A model generated the notes under the pieces. It was not told where the DNA came from. It saw nothing but the letters and a program-made list of their open reading frames with translations, and did not search any database. From NCBI RefSeq assembly GCF_026242055.1, contig NZ_JAPJDL010000001.1, positions 124,001-188,000 on the forward strand: 64,000 bases of DNA, written 5' to 3'. Source of the stretch: Lentzea sp. NEAU-D7. Lineage in GTDB: Bacteria; Actinomycetota; Actinomycetes; Mycobacteriales; Pseudonocardiaceae. Both the position numbers and the translations under genes were made by a program. Within the stretch, counting starts at the first letter, position 1. Every line of letters starts with the position of its first letter. Of the stretch, positions 41,687 to 49,753 are shown piece by piece.

Positions 41687-43007
41687 CGGCCGCGAGGCCG
41701 ATCGACACCTCGACCGTCTCCGGCGTGCTGCAGCACCCGCCGCCGTTCTTCTGCTCGGCCGGTGCGTCGAACACACCGGCACCGCCGCAGACGCCCGTCT
41801 CGGGCAGGACGAGCTCGACGCGCCCGGCCGCCTCGTGGTCGCCGGTGATCGCGGCGACGACGGACCGCACCTGCTCGTAGCCCGTCAGCGACAGGAAGGT
41901 CGGCGCACGGCCGTAGCTCTTCATGCCCACCAGGTAAACACCCGGCTCGGGGTGTCGCAGCTCGGCCTCGCCGTGCGGGTAGACCGTGCCGCACGAGTGG
42001 ACGTTCGGGTCGATCAGCGGCGCGAGCTTCGCCGGCGCCTGCAACACCGGGTCCAAGTTCAGCCTGATCTCCGACAGCCACGACAGGTCCGGCCGGAACC
42101 CGGTCAGCACCACGACCTCGTCGACGCCCTCGACCTGGTGGCCGTCGAACGACTCCAGCGTGAGCGTGCCGTCCGCGGCACTGTTCACCGACGCGGTGCG
42201 GAAACCGGTGACCGTCTCGATGTGCCCGGCCTCGGCCGCCTTCCCGGCTCGCAGGCCGAGCGCTCCGCGCGCGGGCAGCTGGTCGGCCTCACCGCCACCG
42301 AAGGCGTTGCCGACCGCGCCGCGCCGCAGCAGCCACACGATCTTCGTGCCGGGCTCCTGCTCGGCCAGGTCCGCCAGCGCGACGAGCGCGGTGAGGGCGG
42401 AGTGACCGCTGCCCGCGACCGCGATCCGCTTGCCCGCGTAGCGGGAGCGTTCGGTCGCGAGGTCGGGCACGCGGTAGTTGATCCGCGCGGCCGCCGCGTG
42501 CTCTCCCACCGCGGGAAGCCCGTCACCCCCGAGCGGGTTCGGCGAACCCCACGTGCCGGACGCGTCGACCACCGCGCGGGCGCTGATCCGCTCCTCGCCG
42601 TCAGCGGTCCGCACGTGCACGGTCAGCGGCTCGTCCTCGCGGCCCGCGTCGACCACCCGGTCACGACCGCGGCGCGCGACGCCCACCACCCGTGCACCGA
42701 ACCGCACCCGGTCACCCAGGGCGTCGGCCAGCGGCTTCAGGTACAGGCCGGCCCACTCCGCGCCGGTCGGGTACGCGCCACCGTCGGGACGCACCCACCC
42801 GGTCGGCGCCAGCACCCGTTCGGCGGCGGGATCGACCAGCTCGCTCCACCGCGAGAACAACCGGACGTGGTTCCACTGCGACACCGCGGCGCCCGCCCGG
42901 TCGCCCGCCTCCAACACGATCACCCGCTCGCCTCGTTCGGCCAGGTTCGCCGCCGCGGACAACCCCGCCGGCCCGGCACCCACCACGACGACTGGCAACT
43001 CGTTCAC
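41676..43007 (-). CDS. FAD/NAD(P)-dependent oxidoreductase of the arsenic-type locus
   Basis: Flavoprotein of 443 residues with an N-terminal FAD Rossmann motif GAGPAG (about 10-15), the NAD(P) motif GSGHSA in the middle, and the VVLTGFRPD motif of flavin-containing monooxygenases. The C-terminus is unusual: GVCGGAG and then GGGCCSTPE near residues 425-430, Cys residues that could bind trivalent arsenic. It starts at ATG 43007 and is divergent from the ArsR-ArsN fusion. The exact reaction (oxidation of arsenite, an organoarsenical or another toxicant) is not established. Confidence 0.8.
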   Translation of the reverse strand: MNELPVVVVGAGPAGLSAAANLAERGERVIVLEAGDRAGAAVSQWNHVRLFSRWSELVDPAAERVLAPTGWVRPDGGAYPTGAEWAGLYLKPLADALGDRVRFGARVVGVARRGRDRVVDAGREDEPLTVHVRTADGEERISARAVVDASGTWGSPNPLGGDGLPAVGEHAAAARINYRVPDLATERSRYAGKRIAVAGSGHSALTALVALADLAEQEPGTKIVWLLRRGAVGNAFGGGEADQLPARGALGLRAGKAAEAGHIETVTGFRTASVNSAADGTLTLESFDGHQVEGVDEVVVLTGFRPDLSWLSEIRLNLDPVLQAPAKLAPLIDPNVHSCGTVYPHGEAELRHPEPGVYLVGMKSYGRAPTFLSLTGYEQVRSVVAAITGDHEAAGRVELVLPETGVCGGAGVFDAPAEQKNGGGCCSTPETVEVSIGLAAGAR

Positions 43008-43054
43008 GACGCACCCCTTGTATCGACAGATTTCAAATCAACACCGGGGACTGT

Positions 43055-43070
43055 ATCGACCGCGATCGAT
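43055..43070. promoter_or_regulatory. ArsR-type operator 1
   Basis: ATCGA-CCGCGA-TCGAT is an inverted repeat with 5-bp arms and a 6-bp centre. It lies in the 99-bp divergent promoter, 48 bp before the flavoprotein start. Together with the identical-format site at 43081 it is the expected binding site of the ArsR fusion protein. Confidence 0.65.
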
Positions 43071-43080
43071 TGACGCAACC

Positions 43081-43096
43081 ATCGATCTGTGTCGAT
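43081..43096. promoter_or_regulatory. ArsR-type operator 2
   Basis: ATCGA-TCTGTG-TCGAT has the same arms and spacing as operator 1, 26 bp away. It ends 10 bp before the ArsR-ArsN start codon, so binding would block that promoter and autoregulate the gene. Confidence 0.65.
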
Positions 43097-43106
43097 ACTT
43101 CACCCC

Positions 43107-43943
43107 ATGACGACGACAGCGCCCTCGCCGGCCGTGCTGCCCGCGGACGAAGCCGCGACCTATGCGGGCTGGTTCGCGTGCCTCGCCGAGCCCACCCGTG
43201 TGCGGTTGCTGCACGCCGTCGCGACCGCGGGACGCGCGATGACCGTCGGTGAGCTGACCGAGCTGCTCGGCACCAGCCAGTCCACGTGCTCGCACCACGT
43301 GCGCAAGCTCGCCGAAGTCGGCTTCCTGCGGGTGCACAAGGAAGGCACCGCCACCCACGTCACGGTGAACCCGTCCTGCTGCACCGGGCTCCCCCACGCC
43401 GCCGACATCGTCATGGGAGTGCTCGCACCCCGCCCCTGCTGCCCGCAGGACCTGCCGTCCGACGTGACCGTCCGCGCCCTGCGCGACGACGACTGGACCG
43501 CCGTCCGCCGCATCTACGCCGAGGGCGTCGCCACCGGTGACGCGACCTTCGAAACCGAGGTGCCCCAACGCAGAACGCTCGACGCCAAGTGGCTGCCCGA
43601 GCACCGCTGGGTCGCCGAGATCGGCGGTGAGACCGCGGGGTGGGCCGCGGCGGCACCGGTGTCCACGCGGGACTGCTACACCGGCGTGGCGGAGACGTCC
43701 GTCTACGTGGGAGCCGGCTTCCGCGGCCGGGGCGTGGGCAAAGCCCTGCTGCACCAGCAGGTCACCGCCGCCGACCACGCCGGTCTCTGGACGTTGCAGA
43801 CGTCGATCTTCCCCGAGAACCGCGCGAGCCTCGCCCTGCACCACTCCGCGGGCTTCCGCACCCTCGGTGTCCGCGAACGCATCGCGCAGCACCACGGCGT
43901 GTGGCGCGACACCGTCTTCCTCGAACGCCGCAAAGCCGACTGA
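43107..43943 (+). CDS. ArsR regulator fused to ArsN-type GNAT acetyltransferase
   Basis: Fusion protein of 278 residues. Residues about 15-95 form an ArsR winged HTH (MTVGELTELLGTSQSTCSHHVRKLAE), followed by Cys91-Cys92 and Cys111-Cys112, likely the trivalent-arsenic sensing thiols. Residues about 120-278 form a GNAT domain of the phosphinothricin/arsinothricin acetyltransferase type, with the acetyl-CoA loop GAGFRGRGVGKAL (202-214) and SIFPENRASLALHHSAGF. ArsN1 enzymes N-acetylate arsinothricin and related antibiotics. The fusion therefore combines sensing and detoxification. ATG 43107 lacks a Shine-Dalgarno, suggesting leaderless or near-leaderless mRNA. Confidence 0.88.
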   Translation: MTTTAPSPAVLPADEAATYAGWFACLAEPTRVRLLHAVATAGRAMTVGELTELLGTSQSTCSHHVRKLAEVGFLRVHKEGTATHVTVNPSCCTGLPHAADIVMGVLAPRPCCPQDLPSDVTVRALRDDDWTAVRRIYAEGVATGDATFETEVPQRRTLDAKWLPEHRWVAEIGGETAGWAAAAPVSTRDCYTGVAETSVYVGAGFRGRGVGKALLHQQVTAADHAGLWTLQTSIFPENRASLALHHSAGFRTLGVRERIAQHHGVWRDTVFLERRKAD

Positions 43944-44002
43944 CACCCGTCCGACCACCCGTCCGTCGCCGCATGCCCGGCGACGGCTACTTCGAGGTGC
44001 CC

Positions 44003-45019
44003 ATGAACAGCCACGACGCCATCGTCATCGGCGCGGGCCAGTCCGGTCTCGCGACCGCGCACGCCCTCGTCGCGCGAGGCCTGCGCCCGCTCGTCCTGGA
44101 AGCGGGCGACGAACCGTCCGGCTCCTGGCCGCACTACTACGACAGCCTCACCCTCTTCTCCCCCGCCCGCTACAGCGCTCTGCCCGGCCTGCCGTTCCCC
44201 GGTGATCCCGGGCACCACCCGCACCGCGACGAGGTCGTCGACTACCTCCGCGCCTACGCCGAGCGCCTCGACGCCGACGTCCGCACCGGCCACCGCGTCG
44301 TTGAGGTGTTGCGGGACAACGAGTTGCGAGTCACGACCGCGGGCGGGACGAGCTTCACGGCGCCGATCGTCGTCGCCGCGACCGGCGGCTTCGGCAACCC
44401 GCACCGGCCCGCACTGCCCGGTCTCGACGAGTTCCCCGGCACCGTGCTGCACGCCGCGCAGTACCGCTCTCCCGAACCGTTCCGCGGCCTGCGCGTCGTC
44501 GTGGTCGGCGCGGGCAACTCCGCTGTCCAGATCGCCGCGGAACTCGCCGAGCACGCCCGCGTCACCCTCGCCACCCGCAAGCCGGTGAAGTTCGCCGCCC
44601 AGCGCCCGTTCGGTCGTGACCTGCACTTCTGGCTCGACCGCACCGGCCTCGACCGCCTCCCGATCGGCCCCTGGCTGCCCGTAGGCTTCACCACCCCGGT
44701 CCTCGACACCGGCCGGTACCGCGGCGCCCTCGACGACGGGCGGCCCGACCGCCGGCCGATGTTCACCGCGGTGGAGGGCTCGAAGGTCCTCTGGCCCGAC
44801 GGCCGCCGCGAGCACGTCGACGCGATCGTCCTCGCCACCGGCTACCGCCCCGACCTGCCGTTCCTGACCGGACTGGGAACCGAGCACGACCGCGGCATCT
44901 CCCGCCACCACAGCGGACTCGGCTTCGTGGGCCTCGAATGGCAGCGGAGTCTCTCCTCCGCCACCTTGCGCGGGGCCGGGCGCGACGCCGCCCACGTGGT
45001 CGGCCGGCTGCTCGGCTGA
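44003..45019 (+). CDS. ArsO-like flavin-dependent monooxygenase
   Basis: Flavin-containing monooxygenase-type protein of 338 residues. FAD motif GAGQSGLA at residues about 10-17, the GxWxxxY-type SGSWPHYYDSLTLFSPARY segment, NAD(P) motif GAGNSA, and ATGYRPDLPF near the end. This combination matches the putative monooxygenases named ArsO in actinobacterial ars operons. ATG 44003 with GAGG upstream is preferred over ATG 43973. It lies 59 bp after the ArsR-ArsN fusion gene and is probably cotranscribed with it. Confidence 0.82.
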   Translation: MNSHDAIVIGAGQSGLATAHALVARGLRPLVLEAGDEPSGSWPHYYDSLTLFSPARYSALPGLPFPGDPGHHPHRDEVVDYLRAYAERLDADVRTGHRVVEVLRDNELRVTTAGGTSFTAPIVVAATGGFGNPHRPALPGLDEFPGTVLHAAQYRSPEPFRGLRVVVVGAGNSAVQIAAELAEHARVTLATRKPVKFAAQRPFGRDLHFWLDRTGLDRLPIGPWLPVGFTTPVLDTGRYRGALDDGRPDRRPMFTAVEGSKVLWPDGRREHVDAIVLATGYRPDLPFLTGLGTEHDRGISRHHSGLGFVGLEWQRSLSSATLRGAGRDAAHVVGRLLG

Positions 45020-45030
45020 CCGCTCGCGGA

Positions 45031-45543
45031 TCAGCCCAGCGAGAGCTGCTCGCGGTGGAAGTCGAAGTGCCGCACCGGGAAGCGGTACAGGTCCGCCACC
45101 GTCATGAACTCGCGGAAGAACGGATCCCACCGGGTCGGGTACGGCATCCCCTTCGCCAGGTCGCGCTCGTCCTCCCGGTCGAGACGCCGGTGCAGCGCCG
45201 CCACGGTGCGGTCGCACAACGCCACCATCGCCCTGCGCGGCATGAGGCTGCCGCCGAGCCAAGAGCCGGCGAAGTTGACCGCGTCGAAGGGCTTCGTGGC
45301 GGCGTTGAGCAGCCTCGCCCACGCACGGCCCACTCCGTCCGGCAGCCGCGAGACGATCCGCGCCAGCGCCAGCAGTGCCCGCATGATCAGGAAGCCGAGC
45401 AGCATGTGGAACAGCAGCTGCCGGTTGTTCCAGCGCGTGCCGTTCGACCGGCGCCTGAGTTCCTCGTCGGTGGCACCACCGAGCAGGGCGCGGAACGCCG
45501 CGCGTGCCCGGTCGAAGTCGTCGTGCACCGATGACCTGTCCAC
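45031..45543 (-). CDS. DinB/maleylpyruvate-isomerase-N-like protein
   Basis: Protein of 170 residues resembling the DinB/MDMPI four-helix bundle: DDFDRARAAFRALLGGATDEELRRRSNGTRWNNRQLLFHMLLGFL at the N-terminus, where Trp and a late His mark the helix that normally carries metal ligands, and FDFHREQLSLG at the end, whose His completes the set. Bundle proteins of this group are thiol-dependent transferases or isomerases, often using mycothiol. GTG 45543 is the best start found. It is convergent with the ArsO-like gene, 11 bp away. Confidence 0.65.
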   Translation of the reverse strand: MDRSSVHDDFDRARAAFRALLGGATDEELRRRSNGTRWNNRQLLFHMLLGFLIMRALLALARIVSRLPDGVGRAWARLLNAATKPFDAVNFAGSWLGGSLMPRRAMVALCDRTVAALHRRLDREDERDLAKGMPYPTRWDPFFREFMTVADLYRFPVRHFDFHREQLSLG

Positions 45544-45657
45544 CCGCTCATGGTGCGCCGCCTCGGCACCGCGTTCAACAGACCGGCTCCACGAGCGTTA
45601 CGTTCCCCGCTCCGCCGACGACCTAGGGGTGGAACCTCGGAGAGGAAGGTCGGCTTC

Positions 45658-46866
45658 ATGACTCGGACCGGTGCGGACGTGCGTGGCCTCGGGGACGAGA
45701 TCTCCCCGGTGGTCGGCGAGGTCGAGGAGATCTCGGCACACGCCGACCCCGTCGTCCGCAACCTGCGGATCACCCACTGCTACCACCGGTTGTCGCGAGC
45801 GCTGGCCGCCCGCACCGGCGGGGCCGCGAACTGGTGCACGTTCGCCGTGTGGGCGTCCAAGCAGGTGGGGCAGACGATCCGCCAGGAGGACCTGGCGCGC
45901 GCGGTGGGACACCTGCTCAAGTCCTCGCCCGAGGTGGCGGCCGGTGTCGACCTCGTGGTGCGCGGTCTGCGCCGGGGTGTCCCCCAGGAGGTCCTGGTCC
46001 GCGCCCACGGGGTGGTGCGCCAGGCCGTGGTCACGACCGCGCGGCTCGACGACGTCAGCGCCGCCGCGGCCCGGGGCAACCTCAAGGTCTTCGAGGAGAT
46101 CGCACGCGAGTTCGCCCGCTTCCTCGCGGAGTTCGGCGACGAGGCCGCCGCCCGGGACGAGCGGCGGATCCAGGAGTTCTGCGACGCGCTGCGCCCCGGT
46201 GAGCCGCCGGAGGGACAGCGCTACCTGCGGCAGGCCTTCACCCGGTACCACCGCGCGATGACCACCCAGGACGCGAAGCGGCGCGCCGAACTGCTGCTCC
46301 TGGCGAACGTCGAGGTCGGTCTGCACGAGCAGACGCGGCTGCAACCGGAGATCGCCGCGGCGATGCAGGCGCCGGTGGTCGACCCGCGTGAGCTCGAACG
46401 CCGCCTGTTCGACCTGCTCCTGCCGGGCAACCGGGTGGTCAGGTGGCTGCGCCTGGCGTTGCTGACCGTGCTCGGCAGGCGCACCGCCGTGCGCATCGCC
46501 TCGGAACACCTGGCGGATCAGGCACGCGCGGTGGTCCGCGTCGCGGTGACCAGGCATCTGATGTCCCTGGCGCTGCCGGGAGGTGAGCTGCTCGACCTGG
46601 CCGACGACCTGCCGGCGACGTTCCCGCCGCTGCTCGCGGAACTGTCCGACCCGGAACTGCGGGCGCTGCTGGAGATCGTCGACCCGACACCGGACAGCCT
46701 GGCGGGCACGGCCGCGCGGGACTGGGCGGACCTGCCCGACCGGATGCACTACATCGCGGACATGTTCCGCTGCCACGCCCTGCGCGACGACCTGCTCGGC
46801 GCGCCGTTCACCCCGGAGCAGGTCGAAGCCCTGCAGGCCGGAAGACGGCCCGGTGGAGCGCTCTGA
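45658..46866 (+). CDS. Unrecognised 402-residue helical protein
   Basis: Protein of 402 residues, not recognised. It is almost entirely helical with no signal peptide. A conserved-looking N-terminal block reads NLRITHCYHRLSRAL and ANWCTFAVWASKQVGQTIR (about 40-80). Two long hydrophobic-amphipathic regions follow (RWLRLALLTVLGRRTAV about 264-280 and LMSLALPGGELLDLADDL), which could touch the membrane. ATG 45658 is preferred over the upstream frame to 45550, which is Arg/Pro-rich. It is convergent with another unknown gene. Confidence 0.6.
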   Translation: MTRTGADVRGLGDEISPVVGEVEEISAHADPVVRNLRITHCYHRLSRALAARTGGAANWCTFAVWASKQVGQTIRQEDLARAVGHLLKSSPEVAAGVDLVVRGLRRGVPQEVLVRAHGVVRQAVVTTARLDDVSAAAARGNLKVFEEIAREFARFLAEFGDEAAARDERRIQEFCDALRPGEPPEGQRYLRQAFTRYHRAMTTQDAKRRAELLLLANVEVGLHEQTRLQPEIAAAMQAPVVDPRELERRLFDLLLPGNRVVRWLRLALLTVLGRRTAVRIASEHLADQARAVVRVAVTRHLMSLALPGGELLDLADDLPATFPPLLAELSDPELRALLEIVDPTPDSLAGTAARDWADLPDRMHYIADMFRCHALRDDLLGAPFTPEQVEALQAGRRPGGAL

Positions 46867-46875
46867 CGACGTGAC

Positions 46876-46911
46876 CGCCTCCGGTGGACGCCGTGGCTGC
46901 TACCGGAGGCG
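46876..46911. terminator. Bidirectional hairpin between convergent unknown genes
   Basis: CGCCTCCGGT (46876-46885) and ACCGGAGGCG (46902-46911) form a perfect 10-bp stem with a 16-nt loop, spanning the gap between stops at 46866 and 46900. No T-run. Confidence 0.6.
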
Positions 46912-47745
46912 CCTGCGCAGCGCCTCCGTGATCCCGTGCCCGTCCCCCGGATCGAGCGCGGCGAGGATCAACGCCTGCACCGACGCCACGAAGAGCTCCC
47001 GCGTCTCCCTCGTGTCGTCCCCGGCACCGGCGACCTGCTGCGCGAAACCCGATGTCTGGGCGCAGACCATCAGGCTGAGCTTCCGCGCCGTGACGCCCGG
47101 ACGGAACCGCACGTCCAACAGCCGCAGCCCTTCCTCGTACACCGGGATCCACCGCGTGGAATACGCGTCGAGCATCTCCTGGTAGGCCTTCGTGGCAACG
47201 GACTGCCACTTCGCGTCGATCGTCAGCGAGAGCTGGAAGAGCCAGTACCTGGCCAGCCGGCTGCGCATCCGCAGGTCGTGGGCGGCGATCTTCGCGACGA
47301 GGTCGGTCAGGTCCAGCTCGCCCTCGCGCACCTTGGGCAGCTCGGCGAGCGCGCGGCGCGGACCGTAGTCGAGGAAGTTGCGCCAGCGCGGTGCCGTGCA
47401 CGTGTACTTGACGAGGCACATGAAGAAGTTCGCCATGCCACCGGACCCCGGCCAGCGATCGCGGAACGCGCCCTCACCGGCGCGGGCGACGCCGGGCACC
47501 GCGGCGGCGACTCCGGCGGCGCGGCGCACGACGATCTTCCGCGTCAGCCGGGCGCCCGTGAGCTCGTCGCGGCTGCGCGCGTTGCGTCCCGACAGCTGGT
47601 CGTCGATCTCCTTCAGCCCACCTTCGAGGAACACCATCGTCCTGACGTAGGCGGACCGGCGCGGATTGCGCGGGTCAGCCAGGCTGGGACGGGAGATGTG
47701 CTCGCCGAACACTTCCGGCCAGTCGACTTCGTCGTTGAAGCGCAC
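46900..47745 (-). CDS. Unrecognised 281-residue helical protein
   Basis: Protein of 281 residues, not recognised. It begins MRFNDEVDWPEVFGEH and is helical and basic in the middle (RDELTGARLTRKIVVRRAAGV). The C-terminal half (KAYQEMLDAYSTRWIPVYEEGLRLLDVRF and LMVCAQTSGFAQQV, in pieces) superficially recalls the ligand domain of TetR proteins, but no HTH is visible. Start ATG 47745 is preceded by a GGGGGTCC stretch on its strand. It converges on the other unknown gene; their association may be meaningful. Confidence 0.55.
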   Translation of the reverse strand: MRFNDEVDWPEVFGEHISRPSLADPRNPRRSAYVRTMVFLEGGLKEIDDQLSGRNARSRDELTGARLTRKIVVRRAAGVAAAVPGVARAGEGAFRDRWPGSGGMANFFMCLVKYTCTAPRWRNFLDYGPRRALAELPKVREGELDLTDLVAKIAAHDLRMRSRLARYWLFQLSLTIDAKWQSVATKAYQEMLDAYSTRWIPVYEEGLRLLDVRFRPGVTARKLSLMVCAQTSGFAQQVAGAGDDTRETRELFVASVQALILAALDPGDGHGITEALRRRLR

Positions 47746-47891
47746 AGGGACCCCCTGGAGATCACTTCATTGCAGCACGGGGCCTCGGACGCGGGCAACG
47801 TCCTCCACGGGACCTCCTGAACAGGAGGATGACGCGCGGAACCTCACGCTCCATCGTGAAACCCAGCGGGAACCGAGTGAGAGGAACCTCG
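47746..47891. other. Upstream region with a short CCTCCTG palindrome
   Basis: This stretch separates the divergent unknown gene and the small ORF at 47892. CCTCCTG-AA-CAGGAGG (47813-47828) is a perfect 7-bp dyad whose right arm is a Shine-Dalgarno-like sequence directly abutting an ATG at 47829, in frame with the small ORF. Spacing is too short for normal initiation, so operator function is as likely. Confidence 0.35.
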
Positions 47892-48005
47892 ATGCAGGTC
47901 ACGGTGGAGACTTCGTTGTTGTCGGCGCGTGTGATCGAGATGCTGCTGGTCGTCCTGGCGGCCGCGGTGTTCGGAGGGCGCCGGCGTCCTCGCCCTCCGC
48001 ACTGA
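47892..48005 (+). CDS. Candidate 37-residue single-pass membrane peptide
   Basis: Small ORF starting at ATG 47892 with AGAGGAA about 7 nt upstream. It encodes a short polar N-terminus (MQVTVETSLLSARVIE), one hydrophobic helix (MLLVVLAAAVFG) and a positively charged tail (GGRRRPRPPH). That is a typical positive-inside one-pass membrane peptide. It lies 92 bp before the SDR gene on the same strand. An in-frame ATG at 47829 could extend it by 21 residues. Without homologues, coding status is uncertain. Confidence 0.4.
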   Translation: MQVTVETSLLSARVIEMLLVVLAAAVFGGRRRPRPPH

Positions 48006-48097
48006 GCGAGACCGTCGATCGGATGATCCTCGGATTGAGGCCCGCGTCCGCGGGAACACCCAGGTTCCACGTTCCATCGTCGACGAGGTGGCTGTCC

Positions 48098-48997
48098 ATG
48101 TCGGAAGACCAGTACGCGCAGCGGGATCCGAGGGACCAGTACCCGCGTCCCGAGCGGCAGCGAGGACGGGAGCAGGACCATCCCGGCTCGGGCGGCGGCA
48201 TGGACCCGGAACCGGACCACGGCGAGCTGACCTACCGGGGCAGCGGGCGTCTGACCGAGCGCAAGGCCGTGGTCACCGGTGGCGACTCCGGCATCGGCCG
48301 CGCCGTGGCGCTCGCGTTCGCCCGCGAGGGCGCGGACGTGCTGCTGTCCTACCTCGAGGAGGAGCAGGCGGACGCCGAGCGCACCGCGCGGCTCGTGGAG
48401 GACGCGGGCAGGCAGGCGGTGCTGGTGCCCGGCGACCTGCGCTCCGAGGAGGCCTGCCGGCACGTCGCCGAGCGCGCGGAGCAGGAGTTCGGGCGGATCG
48501 ACGTCCTGGTCAACAACGCGGCCTACCAGATGGCGCAGGACGACGGCCTGCTCGGCATCACCACCGACCAGTTCGACCGCGTGCTCAAGACCAACGTGTA
48601 CGCGATGTTCTGGCTGTGCAAGGCCGCCGTACCGCTGATGCGCCCCGGCGCCACGATCATCAACACCGCGTCGATCCAGGCGTTCCAGCCCTCCCCCGAG
48701 CTCATGGACTACGCCGCCACTAAGGCCGCCATCGTCAACTTCACCAAGGCGCTGTCGGCCGACCTCATCGGCAAGGGCATCAGGGTCAACTCGGTCGCCC
48801 CCGGTCCTGTGTGGACCCCGCTGATCCCCGCGACCATGCCCGCGGAGAAGGTCGGCAGCTTCGGCGCCCAGACACCGATGGGACGCGCGGCACAGCCGGC
48901 CGAGCTCGGACCGGTGTACGTGTTCTTCGCGTCGCAGGAGTCGAGCTACATCACCGGCGAGGTGCTCGGTGTCACCGGCGGGCAGTTCCTGACCTGA
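48098..48997 (+). CDS. Short-chain dehydrogenase/reductase (YghA-type)
   Basis: SDR of 299 residues. A hydrophilic N-terminal extension of about 45 residues (rich in Gln, Arg, Asp, Pro) precedes the Rossmann domain with TGGDSGIGRA, the NNAAYQ motif, and the catalytic Ser (NTASIQAF) with YAATK (Tyr-x-x-x-Lys). The long polar tail before the cofactor site is typical of the YghA-like group often induced in stress or stationary phase. The substrate is unknown. A small acidic protein gene follows 36 bp downstream, probably in the same operon. Confidence 0.87.
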   Translation: MSEDQYAQRDPRDQYPRPERQRGREQDHPGSGGGMDPEPDHGELTYRGSGRLTERKAVVTGGDSGIGRAVALAFAREGADVLLSYLEEEQADAERTARLVEDAGRQAVLVPGDLRSEEACRHVAERAEQEFGRIDVLVNNAAYQMAQDDGLLGITTDQFDRVLKTNVYAMFWLCKAAVPLMRPGATIINTASIQAFQPSPELMDYAATKAAIVNFTKALSADLIGKGIRVNSVAPGPVWTPLIPATMPAEKVGSFGAQTPMGRAAQPAELGPVYVFFASQESSYITGEVLGVTGGQFLT

Positions 48998-49033
48998 GAC
49001 CACCACCGCACGACCCGACATCGAGGAGGCACG

Positions 49034-49285
49034 ATGACGATCAGCGAAGACGACCTGCGGCGGTTGCTCGACTCCGGCCTGCCCGACGCCGCTCTCGTGC
49101 TCGTCGAGGGCAGGACCGAGGTGGTGTCGGCACAGGACCTCGATACCGATGCGTTCCGCGGAGCGCTGCGGGTGACGACACGCGAGGACCTCCTGGCCCG
49201 CTTCGACGGCACCGACGTCACCGAACCCGAGCTCGAACGGGTCGCCGCCACCCTCGGATCCACTGTGGACAACCTCGGCGGTTGA
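49034..49285 (+). CDS. Small unrecognised acidic protein
   Basis: Acidic protein of 83 residues, not recognised. It starts at ATG 49034 with GAGGAGG at ideal spacing and contains ISEDDLRRLLDSGLPDAALVLVEGRTEVV and TREDLLARFDGTDVTEPELE (in pieces). It has no Cys, membrane segment or signal. It probably shares a transcript with the SDR gene 36 bp upstream. Confidence 0.65.
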   Translation: MTISEDDLRRLLDSGLPDAALVLVEGRTEVVSAQDLDTDAFRGALRVTTREDLLARFDGTDVTEPELERVAATLGSTVDNLGG

Positions 49286-49286
49286 C

Positions 49287-49598
49287 GTGGGCTCGTCGCA
49301 ACGAGGAATGCCGTCGGTGGCGGCGTCGAGCACCTGGCACGACGCCGACAACGTCCGTCAGCCCTCCGGTGACGTGCACGCCTGGTGGCCCGGCACGAAC
49401 CAGACGGTGTGCGGCACACCGCTGAGCCGCGCCCGGCTGGACCGCTTCCCGCACGTGCTGTGGGCGGACGCGGTGTGGACGGAGGGCACCGCCGAACCCG
49501 GCACGCCGATCACGGCTCTGTGCCGCCGATGCGGTGCGGCGACCCGTCCGCGGCGGACGGGTGCGAGCCACGGCCGCCGATCGGCGCGGCGCACCTGA
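49287..49598 (+). CDS. Small unrecognised protein with possible zinc-binding Cys
   Basis: Protein of up to 103 residues, not recognised. Start GTG 49287 or ATG 49308 (SSTWHDADNVRQ follows). It has HAWWPGTNQTVCGTPLSR and, later, ALCRRCGAATRP, so Cys-x2-Cys plus one upstream Cys and His residues could hold a zinc ion. The C-terminus is basic. It follows the acidic small gene by 1 bp, which supports cotranscription. Confidence 0.5.
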   Translation: MGSSQRGMPSVAASSTWHDADNVRQPSGDVHAWWPGTNQTVCGTPLSRARLDRFPHVLWADAVWTEGTAEPGTPITALCRRCGAATRPRRTGASHGRRSARRT

Positions 49599-49753
49599 CC
49601 ACCGCCGGCGTTCTGGGGCACCTCGCGGGGCTCAGGCCAGTGCAGATCCGCGGTCAGCCGTCTCTTTCAGCGGCTAAAAGCACAAATCACGACCGCCAAG
49701 CCGGTTCGTCACACCTGACCGCCACCCGATTTGGGCACCGCAACGGATCCCGG

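Noticed and set aside
49599..49753. AT-richer stretch (AGCGGCTAAAAGCACAAATCACG) as a small RNA or attachment site
   Set aside because: No tRNA-like cloverleaf, flanking direct repeats or integrase were found; it probably reflects the 3' flank of two convergent units.
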